Assembly: GCF_965284335.1 (NCBI RefSeq)
Contig: NZ_OZ260076.1
Reading direction: 5' to 3' (one strand)
Length of the DNA stretch: 64,000 nt
Origin: Tabrizicola_A sp965284335
GTDB taxonomy: Bacteria; Pseudomonadota; Alphaproteobacteria; Rhodobacterales; Rhodobacteraceae
In this document: positions 44,089-52,961 of the stretch, in pieces
How positions within the stretch are numbered: the stretch's first letter is position 1
How the letters are laid out: every line of letters begins with the position of its first letter
The notes under the pieces: generated by a model
Told to the model about the DNA's origin: nothing
The model's database searches: none
What the model saw: the letters and a program-made list of their open reading frames with translations, nothing else
Made by a program: the position numbers and the translations under genes

Positions 44089-45417
44089 ATGACCGAATTC
44101 CCCAAAACCCCGCCCCGTTTCTCGGCCACCTTCACCCCGGCGATCAACGCGGAAATCCGCCGGGCTGCGGCCTCTGGCATCTATGACATCCGTGGCGGCG
44201 GCACCAAGCGCCACCTGCCGCATTTCGATGACCTGCTGTTCCTTGGCGCCTCGATCTCGCGCTATCCCTTGGAAGGCTACCGCGAGAAATGCGCCACCGA
44301 CGTCTGGCTCGGCACCCGCTTTGCGAAAAAGCCGATCCATCTGGACATTCCGATCACCATCGCAGGCATGAGCTTTGGCGCGCTTTCGGGTCCGGCCAAA
44401 GAGGCGCTGGGCCGTGGGGCTACGGCGGCTGGCACCTCGACCACCACCGGTGACGGCGGCATGACTGAAGAAGAGCGCGGCCATTCCAAAACGCTGGTCT
44501 ATCAATATCTGCCCAGCCGCTACGGCATGAACCCCGACGATCTGCGCCGTGCAGACGCCATCGAGGTTGTGGTCGGCCAAGGCGCCAAACCCGGCGGCGG
44601 CGGTATGCTTTTGGGCCAGAAGATCTCGGATCGCGTGGCCAACATGCGCAACCTGCCCAAAGGGATTGACCAACGCTCGGCCTGCCGTCACCCTGACTGG
44701 ACTGGCCCGGATGATCTGGAAATCAAGATCATGGAACTGCGCGAGATCACCGATTGGGAAAAGCCGATCTACGTCAAAGTGGGCGGCGCACGTCCCTACT
44801 ATGACACGGCACTGGCGGTGAAGGCCGGGGCAGACGTTGTGGTGCTTGACGGTATGCAAGGCGGCACCGCGGCCACGCAGGATGTGTTCATCGAACATGT
44901 CGGTATGCCCATTCTGGCTTGCATCCCGCAGGCGGTAAAAGCGCTGCAAGACCTTGGCATGCACCGCAAGGTGCAGCTCATCGTCTCGGGCGGCATCCGC
45001 ACCGGGGCCGATGTGGCCAAGGCCATGGCACTGGGCGCAGATGCCGTGGCCATCGGCACCGCCGCGCTGATTGCGCTGGGTGACAATGACCCGATGTGGG
45101 AGTCTGAATACCAAAAGCTCGGCACCACCGCCGATGCCTATGACGACTGGCACGAAGGCCGGGACCCGGCCGGTATCACCACCCAAGACCCCGAACTCTT
45201 CAAGCGGTTCGATCCGGTCCTCGGCGGTCGCCGGTTGAAGAACTACCTCAAGGTGATGACGCTCGAGGCGCAGACCATCGCGCGGGCCTGCGGCAAGAAC
45301 CACCTGCACAATCTGGAACCGGAAGACCTGTGCTCGCTCACCATCGAAGCGGCGGCCATGGCGGGCGTGCCGCTGGCAGGCACCAACTGGATCCCTGGGC
45401 GGAATGGCGGCTTCTAA
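44089..45417 (+). CDS. mgsC: N-methylglutamate synthase subunit C (glutamate synthase FMN domain type)
   Basis: A 442-residue protein like the FMN-binding central domain of glutamate synthase. It has FGALSGPAKEALGRGATAAG, VVGQGAKPGGGGMLLGQKIS (about residue 160), VLDGMQGGTAATQDVFIEHV and an SGGIRTGADVAKAMALGADA phosphate-binding segment near residue 303. It should reduce the imine intermediate during N-methylglutamate formation. It follows mgsB directly, and gmaS starts 45 bases after it. Confidence 0.86.
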   Translation: MTEFPKTPPRFSATFTPAINAEIRRAAASGIYDIRGGGTKRHLPHFDDLLFLGASISRYPLEGYREKCATDVWLGTRFAKKPIHLDIPITIAGMSFGALSGPAKEALGRGATAAGTSTTTGDGGMTEEERGHSKTLVYQYLPSRYGMNPDDLRRADAIEVVVGQGAKPGGGGMLLGQKISDRVANMRNLPKGIDQRSACRHPDWTGPDDLEIKIMELREITDWEKPIYVKVGGARPYYDTALAVKAGADVVVLDGMQGGTAATQDVFIEHVGMPILACIPQAVKALQDLGMHRKVQLIVSGGIRTGADVAKAMALGADAVAIGTAALIALGDNDPMWESEYQKLGTTADAYDDWHEGRDPAGITTQDPELFKRFDPVLGGRRLKNYLKVMTLEAQTIARACGKNHLHNLEPEDLCSLTIEAAAMAGVPLAGTNWIPGRNGGF

Positions 45418-45462
45418 GCCGCCCCCCCTTTCCAAAAACATAAAGACGACAGGGAGTTTAAA

Positions 45463-46770
45463 ATGGCGAAAGACCTTGCCAAATGGGCCAAGGATAAAGG
45501 CGTCAAGTATTTCATGGTGTCCTATACCGATCTCTTCGGTGGTCAGCGTGCGAAACTGGTGCCGGCTCAGGCGATCAATGACATGGCGGTGGACGGGGCT
45601 GGTTTTGCCGGCTTCGCCACCTGGCTTGATCTGACCCCGGCGCACCCCGACATGATGGCGGTGCCCGATCCAGAATCGGCCATCCAATTGCCGTGGAAGC
45701 GCGAGGTCGCTTGGCTCGCCTCCAACTGCGTGATGGAGGACAAGCCCTTGGCGCAGGCCCCGCGCAACGTGCTGCGCCGCCTGATCGACGAGGCTGCCAA
45801 GGATGGTCTGCGGGTGAAAACCGGGGTGGAGCCGGAGTTCTTCCTCCTCACCCCCGAAGGCGACAAAATCGCCGACCCCTACGACAACGCCGAAAAGCCC
45901 TGCTACGACCAGCAGGCCATGATGCGCCAATATGACTGCATCGCCGAGGTCTGCGACTACATGCTGGAACTGGGCTGGGAGGCCTACCAGAACGACCACG
46001 AGGACGCGACTGGCCAGTATGAAATGAACTGGAAGTATGACGACGTTCTGCAAACCGCCGACAAGCACAGCTTCTTCAAGTTCATGATGAAGTCGGTCGC
46101 CGAAAAGCACGGGTTGCGCGCCACCTTCATGCCCAAGCCCTTCAAGGGCCTCACCGGCTCGGGCTGCCACGCGCATATCTCGGTCTGGAGCTTGGACGGC
46201 AAGACCAACGCCTTTGCCGACAAGTCAAAGGAGTTGGGTCTGTCAGAACAGGGCCGCCATTTCCTCGGCGGGATCATGAAGCACGCAAGCGCGCTTGCCG
46301 CGATCTGCAACCCGACGGTCAACAGCTACAAGCGCATCAACGCGCCGCGCACCTCCTCGGGGGCCACTTGGGCACCGAACACCGTCACTTGGACCGGCAA
46401 CAACCGCACCCACATGGTGCGCGTCCCCGGTCCGGGCCGGTTCGAACTGCGTCTGCCCGATGGCGCGGCCAACCCCTACCTGATGCAGGCTGTCATTCTT
46501 GCGGCCGGTCTCGATGGCGTGCGCTCCAAGGCCGACCCGGGCCGTCGCTATGACATCGACATGTATCAGATGGGCCATACGGTGAAGAACGCGCCGAAAC
46601 TGCCCCTGAACCTGCTGGATGCCTTGCGCGAATACGACAAGGACAAGACGCTCAAATCCATGATGGGCGATGAGTTCTCGGTGGCCTTCCTCAAGCTGAA
46701 GCAAAAGGAATGGGACAGCTACGCCTCGCATTTCTCCAAGTGGGAAACCGAGAACACCCTCGATATCTAA
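45463..46770 (+). CDS. gmaS: Gamma-glutamylmethylamide synthetase
   Basis: A 435-residue glutamine-synthetase-fold ligase joining methylamine to glutamate with ATP. Catalytic segments include KTGVEPEFFLLTP (about residues 120-132), HEDATGQYEMNWKYDDVLQT, TFMPKPFKGLTGSGCHAHIS (about residues 219-238) and the adenylate-site NSYKRINAPRTSSGATWAPN. Length and context (mgsABC upstream) indicate GmaS rather than GlnA or a type III glutamine synthetase. AGGGAG precedes the ATG. A terminator follows. Confidence 0.88.
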   Translation: MAKDLAKWAKDKGVKYFMVSYTDLFGGQRAKLVPAQAINDMAVDGAGFAGFATWLDLTPAHPDMMAVPDPESAIQLPWKREVAWLASNCVMEDKPLAQAPRNVLRRLIDEAAKDGLRVKTGVEPEFFLLTPEGDKIADPYDNAEKPCYDQQAMMRQYDCIAEVCDYMLELGWEAYQNDHEDATGQYEMNWKYDDVLQTADKHSFFKFMMKSVAEKHGLRATFMPKPFKGLTGSGCHAHISVWSLDGKTNAFADKSKELGLSEQGRHFLGGIMKHASALAAICNPTVNSYKRINAPRTSSGATWAPNTVTWTGNNRTHMVRVPGPGRFELRLPDGAANPYLMQAVILAAGLDGVRSKADPGRRYDIDMYQMGHTVKNAPKLPLNLLDALREYDKDKTLKSMMGDEFSVAFLKLKQKEWDSYASHFSKWETENTLDI

Positions 46771-46796
46771 GCCGAACCCCTGTGGCTTATTCCTGG

Positions 46797-46827
46797 GGCC
46801 CCGGAGAAATCCGGGGCCTTTCTTATT
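46797..46827. terminator. Terminator between gmaS and the convergent cupin gene
   Basis: Nine-base arms GGCCCCGGA/TCCGGGGCC with loop GAAA, then TTTCTTATT. Its left flank is less A-rich, so it probably serves mainly gmaS and is shared with the convergent gene. Confidence 0.85.
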
Positions 46828-47185
46828 CCACCGGAAATTCCGGCCCTGCGATATGCACCGCCAAAAGGCAGCCGTTCGGCGTATAGGAATTGTGTTCTGT
46901 CCCGTCGCGGTAAAACACCAAATCCCCCGCCCGCAGCACGGTGCCATCGCTTTCGTGCAGCTCCCCCTCAAGGATCAAAAACTGCTCATGCCCGTTGTGG
47001 CGATGCCCGCGTGTCGTCATGCCGGCGGGCATGCGGTAAACGTGAAACCCGGTGCCCAGCTCTACCCCGTCATCCAGCTGCAACACCGAATCCCCCAGAG
47101 CCGCACCGTCGGGATAGACAAAGGGCGTGTAAGCGGCCGAGTGGATATTGGCGATTTTCCGGTCGGTGTGGGCGATGGGTTTCAT
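46823..47185 (-). CDS. Cupin-domain protein
   Basis: A 120-residue single cupin_2 protein. The metal motif is RGHRHNGHEQFLILEGELHE (HxH...E, about residues 60-79), and the second motif is LRAGDLVFYRDGTEHNSYTP with its histidine at residue 102. It may be a small sensor or an isomerase/dioxygenase-like enzyme; the sequence does not decide. It is convergent with gmaS and divergent from the UspA gene. Confidence 0.78.
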   Translation of the reverse strand: MKPIAHTDRKIANIHSAAYTPFVYPDGAALGDSVLQLDDGVELGTGFHVYRMPAGMTTRGHRHNGHEQFLILEGELHESDGTVLRAGDLVFYRDGTEHNSYTPNGCLLAVHIAGPEFPVE

Positions 47186-47305
47186 GACATGTTTCCTCAG
47201 GAATTTTGCCTATGGGTGAACGATTTTTGATGCAAGTCAAGGCGCGCGGCGGCGCTTTGTGCTGTGCTTCTTCCCAAGACAAACATGATCGAAAGGAACA
47301 TCGCC

Positions 47306-47719
47306 ATGGCTATGAAAATTCTTTGCCCCACCGATGGCAGCGAACATGCCGAGGTCGGGCTGGCGCAGGCTATCGAACTGGCCAAACTTTCGGGCGCGCG
47401 GCTGACGGTCTGCGTGGTGAACATCGCCCATGGGGGCGCACGCGGGCCAACCATCAACCATTGGACCCCCGAAGAGGCCGCCGCGCTGATGTCTGCGGCC
47501 GAGGCCAAGGGCAAGGCCGCCGGTCTGGCCGATGTCGGCACCGCCGAACTTGTCGCGCGTGAGGCCGCGCCTGCGATCATCGCCTATGCCGACCAAAACG
47601 GCTATGACCACATCGTCATGGGCACCGGCGACAAACGCGGCGTCAAACGGCTGGTCCTTGGTTCGGTCGCAGCCGAGGTCTCGGGCCAGGCCCATTGCAG
47701 CGTGACGGTTGCCCGCTGA
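47306..47719 (+). CDS. Universal stress protein (UspA family)
   Basis: A 137-residue single-domain Usp. It starts MAMKILCPTDGSEHAEVGLA and ends GTGDKRGVKRLVLGSVAAEV then SGQAHCSVTVAR. The G-x2-G-x9-G-S/T pattern of ATP-binding Usps is recognisable near residues 107-120. AAGGA lies eight bases before the ATG at 47306. A strong terminator follows. It sits between the cupin gene and tmm, with no evident link to amine use. Confidence 0.88.
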   Translation: MAMKILCPTDGSEHAEVGLAQAIELAKLSGARLTVCVVNIAHGGARGPTINHWTPEEAAALMSAAEAKGKAAGLADVGTAELVAREAAPAIIAYADQNGYDHIVMGTGDKRGVKRLVLGSVAAEVSGQAHCSVTVAR

Positions 47720-47740
47720 AAAAAATGGCATTTGCCCAAA

Positions 47741-47785
47741 AAAACCGCCCCAGGCCCAGCGCCTGAGGGGCGGTTTTAATTTTTC
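47741..47785 (+). terminator. Terminator after the UspA gene
   Basis: Stem AAAACCGCCCC / GGGGCGGTTTT with an inner AGGC/GCCT, followed by AATTTTTC. A candidate TTTTC-ACAACAG-GAATA site for tmm control overlaps its end (47781-47797). Confidence 0.85.
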
Positions 47786-47887
47786 ACAACAGGAATAAGA
47801 TTTGACACAGGCGCAACTCGGATTCTAGCATCGCCGCCAAGGCAGCGCGCGAAACAATCTGCCAGAATCCAACAGCCGGAGGTGTCC

Positions 47888-49231
47888 ATGAAGAAAAGAG
47901 TAGCCGTCATCGGTGCGGGTCCGTCAGGGCTTGCACAGTTGCGCGCGTTCCAATCGGCCAAGGCCAAGGGGGCCGATATCCCCGAGGTGGTATGCTTTGA
48001 AAAGCAGTCCAACTGGGGTGGTCTTTGGAACTACACATGGCGCACCGGCCTTGATGAACATGGCGAGCCTGTGCATTGCAGCATGTATCGCTATCTGTGG
48101 TCCAACGGCCCGAAAGAGGGCCTCGAATTCGCCGACTATTCCTTTGAAGAGCATTTCGGCAAACAGATCGCCAGCTATCCGCCGCGCGCCGTGCTGTTCG
48201 ACTATATCGAAGGCCGGGTGAAAAAGGCAGGCGTCCGTGACTGGATCCGCTTCTCCTCGACCATCCGCATGGTCAAATACAACAAGGACAAGGGCAATTT
48301 CACCGTCACCGTGCATGACCTGAAAAAAGACAGCATGTATGACGAAGAGTTTGACCATGTCATCGTCGCCTCCGGTCACTTCTCGGTGCCGAACGTGCCC
48401 GAATACCCTGGCTTCGACAAATTCAACGGCCGCGTGCTGCACGCCCATGACTTCCGCGACGCGCGCGAGTTTGCGGGCAAGGATCTCTTGCTGCTGGGCT
48501 CCTCCTACTCGGCCGAGGATATCGGCTCACAGTGCTGGAAATACGGCGCCAAGTCGATCACGGTCGCCTATCGCAACGCGCCCATGGGCTTCAACTGGCC
48601 CGACAACTGGAAAGAAGTCCCGGCACTCGACCACATGGACGAGGACACCGCCTATTTCAAAGACGGCACCTCGAAAAAGGTCGATGCGGTCATCCTCTGC
48701 ACTGGCTACAAGCACCACTTCCCCTTCCTGCCCGACGATCTGCGCCTGAAAACCGCCAACCGTCTGGCCACCGCCGACCTGTATAAAGGCGTGGCTTGGG
48801 TCCATAACCCCAAGCTCTTTTATGTCGGCATGCAGGACCAGTGGTTCACCTTCAACATGTTCGACGCCCAGGCTTGGTGGGTGCGCGATGCCATCATGGG
48901 CCGCATCGCCATTCCAACCGACAAGGCCGTGCTGCTGAAGGACGTGGCCGACCGCGTGGCGGGCGAGGATGCGGGCAAGGACGCCCATGACGCCATCCAT
49001 TATCAGGGCGACTATGTGAAGGAACTGATCGCGGAAACCGACTATCCCTCCTTCGACGTCGACGGCGCCTGCGAAGCTTTCTTCGAGTGGAAAGACCACA
49101 AGAAGAAAGACATCATGGGCTTCCGCAACAACGCCTATAAGTCGGTCATCACCGGCACCATGGCACCCGTCCACCACACGCCGTGGAAAGACGCGCTGGA
49201 AGACTCGATGGAAAGCTATCTGCGCAACTGA
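47888..49231 (+). CDS. tmm: Trimethylamine monooxygenase
   Basis: A 447-residue bacterial flavin monooxygenase, oxidising trimethylamine to TMAO with NADPH and O2. The FAD motif VIGAGPSGLAQL begins near residue 6. The FMO-identifying segment FNGRVLHAHDFRD is near residue 180, and the NADPH motif LLLGSSYSAEDIGSQ is near residue 201. The length matches characterised Tmm. The start is ATG at 47888, with GGAGG six bases upstream. Downstream are the amt-like gene, an APC permease and dmmDABC, consistent with amine catabolism. Confidence 0.9.
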   Translation: MKKRVAVIGAGPSGLAQLRAFQSAKAKGADIPEVVCFEKQSNWGGLWNYTWRTGLDEHGEPVHCSMYRYLWSNGPKEGLEFADYSFEEHFGKQIASYPPRAVLFDYIEGRVKKAGVRDWIRFSSTIRMVKYNKDKGNFTVTVHDLKKDSMYDEEFDHVIVASGHFSVPNVPEYPGFDKFNGRVLHAHDFRDAREFAGKDLLLLGSSYSAEDIGSQCWKYGAKSITVAYRNAPMGFNWPDNWKEVPALDHMDEDTAYFKDGTSKKVDAVILCTGYKHHFPFLPDDLRLKTANRLATADLYKGVAWVHNPKLFYVGMQDQWFTFNMFDAQAWWVRDAIMGRIAIPTDKAVLLKDVADRVAGEDAGKDAHDAIHYQGDYVKELIAETDYPSFDVDGACEAFFEWKDHKKKDIMGFRNNAYKSVITGTMAPVHHTPWKDALEDSMESYLRN

Positions 49232-49297
49232 TCGCGCTGCGGCCGGTCCCCCTTGGGGGCCGGTCACCCCGTTTTGGTCGGGACGGCCCATTTTTTG

Positions 49298-49400
49298 CCC
49301 GATTCAGGGCATCAAGGGAAAAAAAATTTCTTACAGTTCAATATTTGCTTTGCGCTCACCCCCTTCTGCGGCAATCTGTCACAGCCTGGGGCTTCTCTTG
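49298..49400 (+). promoter_or_regulatory. Control region of the amt-like gene
   Basis: Block CCCGATT (49298-49304), then GGAAAAAAAATTTCTTACAGTT (split: poly-A run 49317-49326, TTTCTTACAGTT 49327-49338), and the 15-base TGCGGCAATCTGTCA (49367-49381). Both also occur upstream of mgsA but in reverse order. TGG-N8-TTGC at 49388-49402 could be a weak sigma-54 site. None is proven. Confidence 0.5.
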
Positions 49401-49486
49401 CGGCCACCCGTCCGGCAACGTCAATCGCCTCTACTCTCTCTGTGGGCAATCCTTCTCGCAGAAAGCGCCAACAACAAGGAGATCCG

Positions 49487-50851
49487 ATGAACACCGAAAC
49501 AGTCCCATTCTTTGCCGAGCAGGTCACGCTCAATCAACTGGTTCAAAACCTCGTCTACGCCTCTGGCACGGTCGGCGCGATCATGGTCGTTGTCGGCCTT
49601 TTGCTGATCGATGCGGGAACCACCAGACGCGCCAACCTCTTCAACTCGACGATCGAAAAGACAGTCGGCTTTTTCATCGGCTTCACCACCTATTTCTTTA
49701 TCGGCTTCGGCTTTTGGGCCGCGCAATACTACATCATGGCCGATGCAACGCTCACCGACAGCCTAAAGGACTGGTGGCTGGGCGGCGCCATGCTGAACGC
49801 TGTGGCGCAACATGTGGACCCGGCGGTATTTCCCGGCCTGAACACCTTCCAGATCTTCGTGTTCTTCCTCGCCTGCTTTGCGGGCATTTTGAACATGCTG
49901 TTCCACTTCGCCGTATCCGAGCGCATGACGGCCCGCGCCTATTATGTGTTTTCCGTCGTGGCGACCATCGCCTCGTCCATCCTCAGCTGGTTCACTTGGG
50001 GCTCGGTCGGTCCGCTGACCAACGCAGGCTTTCACGATTTCTTTGGCGTGGGCTTTGTCTATATGTTCCCCGCCGGCATGGCTTTGGCCGTGGTGCCCAT
50101 GCTGCCGCGGCGGCCGGGCATGTTTGATCCGCATCCGAAAGTGCCGGGCTATTTTGCCCCCAGCATCGGGCTGGCCGCAGGTGGCTTGCTGACGATCTTT
50201 GCCGGCCTGCCGATGGTCATCATGTCTTGCCTGTTCTTCGTCGACCCCGAAGCCATGGCGGTGTCGGTGACCATGGCGACCACCTCGGTTGGCATCGCGC
50301 TGAACAACTATGCGCTGGCTTGGGCCGGAGGCGCCATGATGGGGGCCGTCCTGTCCTATGCGACCGGGAAATACGCCTATCTGCTGCTGGGCCCCTTGGC
50401 GGGCTATGTCGCCGGGGCCTCGGGCTTTGACGTCTATCAGCCTTGGCAGATGTTCGTAGTCGCACTGGGCGCGCCGCTTGTGTCCTATGCCGTCTACGAA
50501 TTCATGCAAAAGCGCCGCATTGATGAGCACAAGCTGATCCCGCTTTTCGTGGGCGCTGGGGCCTATGGCATGATCGTGCTGGGCCTGTTCAAATCCGGCA
50601 CGCCGCGCGGCGGCTATGTCGGGATCACCGAGGGCATCTATGCCTTCCAACATGGGGCCATCAGCCTTGGCATGCAGATCGCAGGGATCGTTGTCTGCAT
50701 CGGTGCCGGGGCTGTCGTCGGTCTGGTCACCGCCTGGGTTTTGAAGGCGACGATCGGGATCGACGTCAGCGAACAGTATCTGGTCGAAGGCCAGGACAAG
50801 CTGCGCTGGGGCCTTGAGGATGACATGGTCACGCGTGAGGAGATCCGCTGA
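49487..50851 (+). CDS. Amt/Rh-family transporter homologue lacking the twin-histidine pair
   Basis: A 454-residue membrane protein with about eleven helices. VVGLLLIDAGTTRRANLFNS and GILNMLFHFAVSERMTARAY match conserved Amt segments, and DFFGVGFVYMFPAGMALAVV aligns with the DFAGGTVVH region of AmtB. The two pore histidines are changed. The H168 position is Tyr192 (Asp184 is kept), and the H318 position is Val355 in DEHKLIPLFVG. A strong AAGGAG precedes the ATG. It lies between tmm and an APC permease, so a methylated amine may be its substrate or signal. That is inference. Confidence 0.78.
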   Translation: MNTETVPFFAEQVTLNQLVQNLVYASGTVGAIMVVVGLLLIDAGTTRRANLFNSTIEKTVGFFIGFTTYFFIGFGFWAAQYYIMADATLTDSLKDWWLGGAMLNAVAQHVDPAVFPGLNTFQIFVFFLACFAGILNMLFHFAVSERMTARAYYVFSVVATIASSILSWFTWGSVGPLTNAGFHDFFGVGFVYMFPAGMALAVVPMLPRRPGMFDPHPKVPGYFAPSIGLAAGGLLTIFAGLPMVIMSCLFFVDPEAMAVSVTMATTSVGIALNNYALAWAGGAMMGAVLSYATGKYAYLLLGPLAGYVAGASGFDVYQPWQMFVVALGAPLVSYAVYEFMQKRRIDEHKLIPLFVGAGAYGMIVLGLFKSGTPRGGYVGITEGIYAFQHGAISLGMQIAGIVVCIGAGAVVGLVTAWVLKATIGIDVSEQYLVEGQDKLRWGLEDDMVTREEIR

Positions 50852-50885
50852 GGCGCAAAATAAAGCCAAAGCAATGTGAAAAAAT

Positions 50886-50918
50886 TATCGGCCCGCAGGA
50901 AAACCCTGCGGGCCGATA
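50886..50918. other. Stem-loop after the amt-like gene
   Basis: Fourteen-base perfect arms TATCGGCCCGCAGG/CCTGCGGGCCGATA with loop AAAAC, 34 bases after the stop. No T-run follows, so it may be an mRNA-stabilising hairpin or a Rho-independent terminator of weak strength. Confidence 0.6.
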
Positions 50919-51044
50919 TGGTGATGCCAACCAAAAAAGGAGTTTCGGGGCCGATATTCCGCCCAGGCAGCGGCAAGACGAATTCGACACTTCAATCAAT
51001 GCGGCGGGACAAACCTGCCGTGCTCTCAACAGGAGACAAGGGAC

Positions 51045-52799
51045 ATGACAACGGAACAAGGTTCGGGCCAAATGGTCCGGGCGCTAAGTTGGAAGGGCGC
51101 CTTCTGGGTTGCGGCAGGTGTGCCGCCATTGGTGCTTTTTTCAATCGGCGGGATCGCGGGGACTGTGGGGCAATATGCCTTTGTGGTCTGGATGCTGTCC
51201 ATGCTCATGGGCTTTTCGCAAAGCTTTACCTATGCCGAAATGGCGGGGATGTTCGGCAACAAGTCGGGCGGCACATCGGTTTACGGCGCAACCGCCTGGC
51301 TGCGCTATGGCAAGTTGATCGCGCCCTTGTCGGTGTGGTGCAACTGGTTTGCATGGTCGCCGGTGCTCTCGCTCGGCTGTGCCATCGCGGCGGGCTATAT
51401 TCTGAACGCGCTTTTCCCGATTCCCTTGGCCGAAAGCCAGCAGGTTCTGGATTGGGTCGCGGCGAATATCGCAAACTATACCGCAGAAACCCAATCGGTC
51501 GTTGATTACATCGCCGCCAATGCAGGCGTGACGGTGGATGACGCGATCAAGGCCGTTGCGGCAGCGGATGGCGTGGCCGCGCTGACCCCTTGGTTCCGCG
51601 TTTATGAAGCCTTCGCCCTGACCATTCCGGGCCTTGGCACGCTGCATTTCAACTCCACCTTCATCATCGGTGTAGTCTTGATGCTGGTTATCCTGATGAT
51701 TCAGGAACGCGGCGTGGCGCAAACCGCCAATGCCCAGAAATGGCTGGCCATCATCGTTCTGGTGCCCCTGTTGCTGGTGGGTCTGGTGCCGATCTTCACC
51801 GGCTCGATCGACTGGATGAACGTCACCAACCTGATGCCGCCTGCGGCCTCGGAAAGCGGTGATTGGACCTTGGGCGGCTGGACGCTGTTCTTGGGCGGTA
51901 TGTATATCGCCGCATGGTCGACCTACGGCTTTGAAACCGCGGTCTGCTATACGCGCGAATTGAAAGACCCCAAGCGCGACACCTTCCGCGCCATCTTTTA
52001 CTCGGGCCTTCTGTGCACGATCTTCTTCTTCCTGATCCCCTTCTCGTTCCAAGGCTATCTGGGACAAGATGGCATGACCGAAGCCAGCATCGTTGAAGGC
52101 ACAGGCGTGGGCGAAGCCTTGGGCAACATGATGGGCGGTGGCCCGGTTGTGACCCAGATCTTCGTGATCTTGATGATCATGGCGCTGTTTTTGGCGATCA
52201 TGACCGCCATGGCCGGATCGTCGCGCACGCTCTATCAGGGCAGCCGTGACGGTTGGTTGCCGATCTTCTTGGGCAAGGTGAACAAGCACGGCGCACCGCG
52301 CAACGCGATGTGGACCGATGTGGCCTTCAACGTGTTCCTGCTGGCTCTGGCCTCGGATGCGGGCGGGTATTTCTACGTTCTGGCCATCTCGAACGTGGGC
52401 TACATCCTGTTCAACTTCCTGAACCTCAACGCAGGCTGGATCCACCGCATCGATTCGGCCCATATGGAGCGTCCTTGGAAAGCGCCGACATGGTTGATCG
52501 GGCTGAACACCTGCCTCGCCTTCGTCAACGCTCTGTTCCTCGGCGCCGGGGCCAAGGTCTGGGGCTATGAAAACGCGCTGTGGTCGGGTCTGATCTTTGC
52601 CTCCTTTATCTTTCCGGTGTTCTGGTATCGCCATTACATCGTGGACGGCGGCAAATTCCCGAAAGAAGCCTATGAGGACCTTGGCCTGCCCTATGGCGAG
52701 CTTGGGGCCCGCAAGGCAGGGATTCGGCCCTATCTGGCCTTGGTTCTGGGGGCTGCGGTGGTGCTTTGGGCCAACTGGTTCTTTGTGCTGCCGGGCTAA
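51045..52799 (+). CDS. APC-superfamily permease
   Basis: A 584-residue permease with about twelve membrane segments and an unusually long extracellular loop (about residues 118-195, with NIANYTAETQSVVDYIAANA). LSWKGAFWVAAGVPPLVLFS opens helix 1, YTRELKDPKRDTFRAIFYSG near residue 303 and SSRTLYQGSRDGWLPIFLGK near residue 390 are APC-like. It is not closely like the permease at 39959. Position between the amt-like gene and dmmD suggests uptake of a methylated amine, which is unproven. A terminator follows. Confidence 0.8.
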   Translation: MTTEQGSGQMVRALSWKGAFWVAAGVPPLVLFSIGGIAGTVGQYAFVVWMLSMLMGFSQSFTYAEMAGMFGNKSGGTSVYGATAWLRYGKLIAPLSVWCNWFAWSPVLSLGCAIAAGYILNALFPIPLAESQQVLDWVAANIANYTAETQSVVDYIAANAGVTVDDAIKAVAAADGVAALTPWFRVYEAFALTIPGLGTLHFNSTFIIGVVLMLVILMIQERGVAQTANAQKWLAIIVLVPLLLVGLVPIFTGSIDWMNVTNLMPPAASESGDWTLGGWTLFLGGMYIAAWSTYGFETAVCYTRELKDPKRDTFRAIFYSGLLCTIFFFLIPFSFQGYLGQDGMTEASIVEGTGVGEALGNMMGGGPVVTQIFVILMIMALFLAIMTAMAGSSRTLYQGSRDGWLPIFLGKVNKHGAPRNAMWTDVAFNVFLLALASDAGGYFYVLAISNVGYILFNFLNLNAGWIHRIDSAHMERPWKAPTWLIGLNTCLAFVNALFLGAGAKVWGYENALWSGLIFASFIFPVFWYRHYIVDGGKFPKEAYEDLGLPYGELGARKAGIRPYLALVLGAAVVLWANWFFVLPG

Positions 52800-52823
52800 G
52801 TTCGCCCAGCAATCCTTGATCAC

Positions 52824-52854
52824 AAAGGGGGCTGCGCAGGCGGCCCCCTTTTTT
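52824..52854 (+). terminator. Terminator after the APC permease
   Basis: Arms AAAGGGGGC/GCCCCCTTT around a ten-base loop, followed by a T-run. dmmD therefore has its own promoter. Confidence 0.85.
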
Positions 52855-52863
52855 GGTGAAAAA

Positions 52864-52882
52864 TGTTTTCTGCGAAGAAAAT
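52864..52882 (+). promoter_or_regulatory. Candidate operator upstream of dmmD
   Basis: TGTTTTC-TGCGAA-GAAAA, closely like TGTTTTC-TGTAGG-GAAAG at 42321-42338 (same arms, same six-base spacing). It lies about 80 bases before dmmD. Confidence 0.5.
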
Positions 52883-52961
52883 AAATTGCACTTCATTATT
52901 GATTTTCGTCGCGAAGCCTCACAAACTTGTCGAAAATAAACTGACTTCAGGGAGTCTGCAC

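Noticed and set aside
43312..46176. 954-residue open frame opposite mgsBC and gmaS
   Set aside because: Antisense shadow; the sense genes have clear family signatures.
45463..46770. Calling the ligase a glutamine synthetase (GlnA or type III)
   Set aside because: It directly follows mgsABC in a methylated-amine cluster and has GmaS length; general nitrogen assimilation is less likely.
49388..49402. Sigma-54 promoter TGG-N8-TTGC before the amt-like gene
   Set aside because: Only the GG and GC cores match; the bases between do not follow the consensus, and such matches are frequent in GC-rich DNA.
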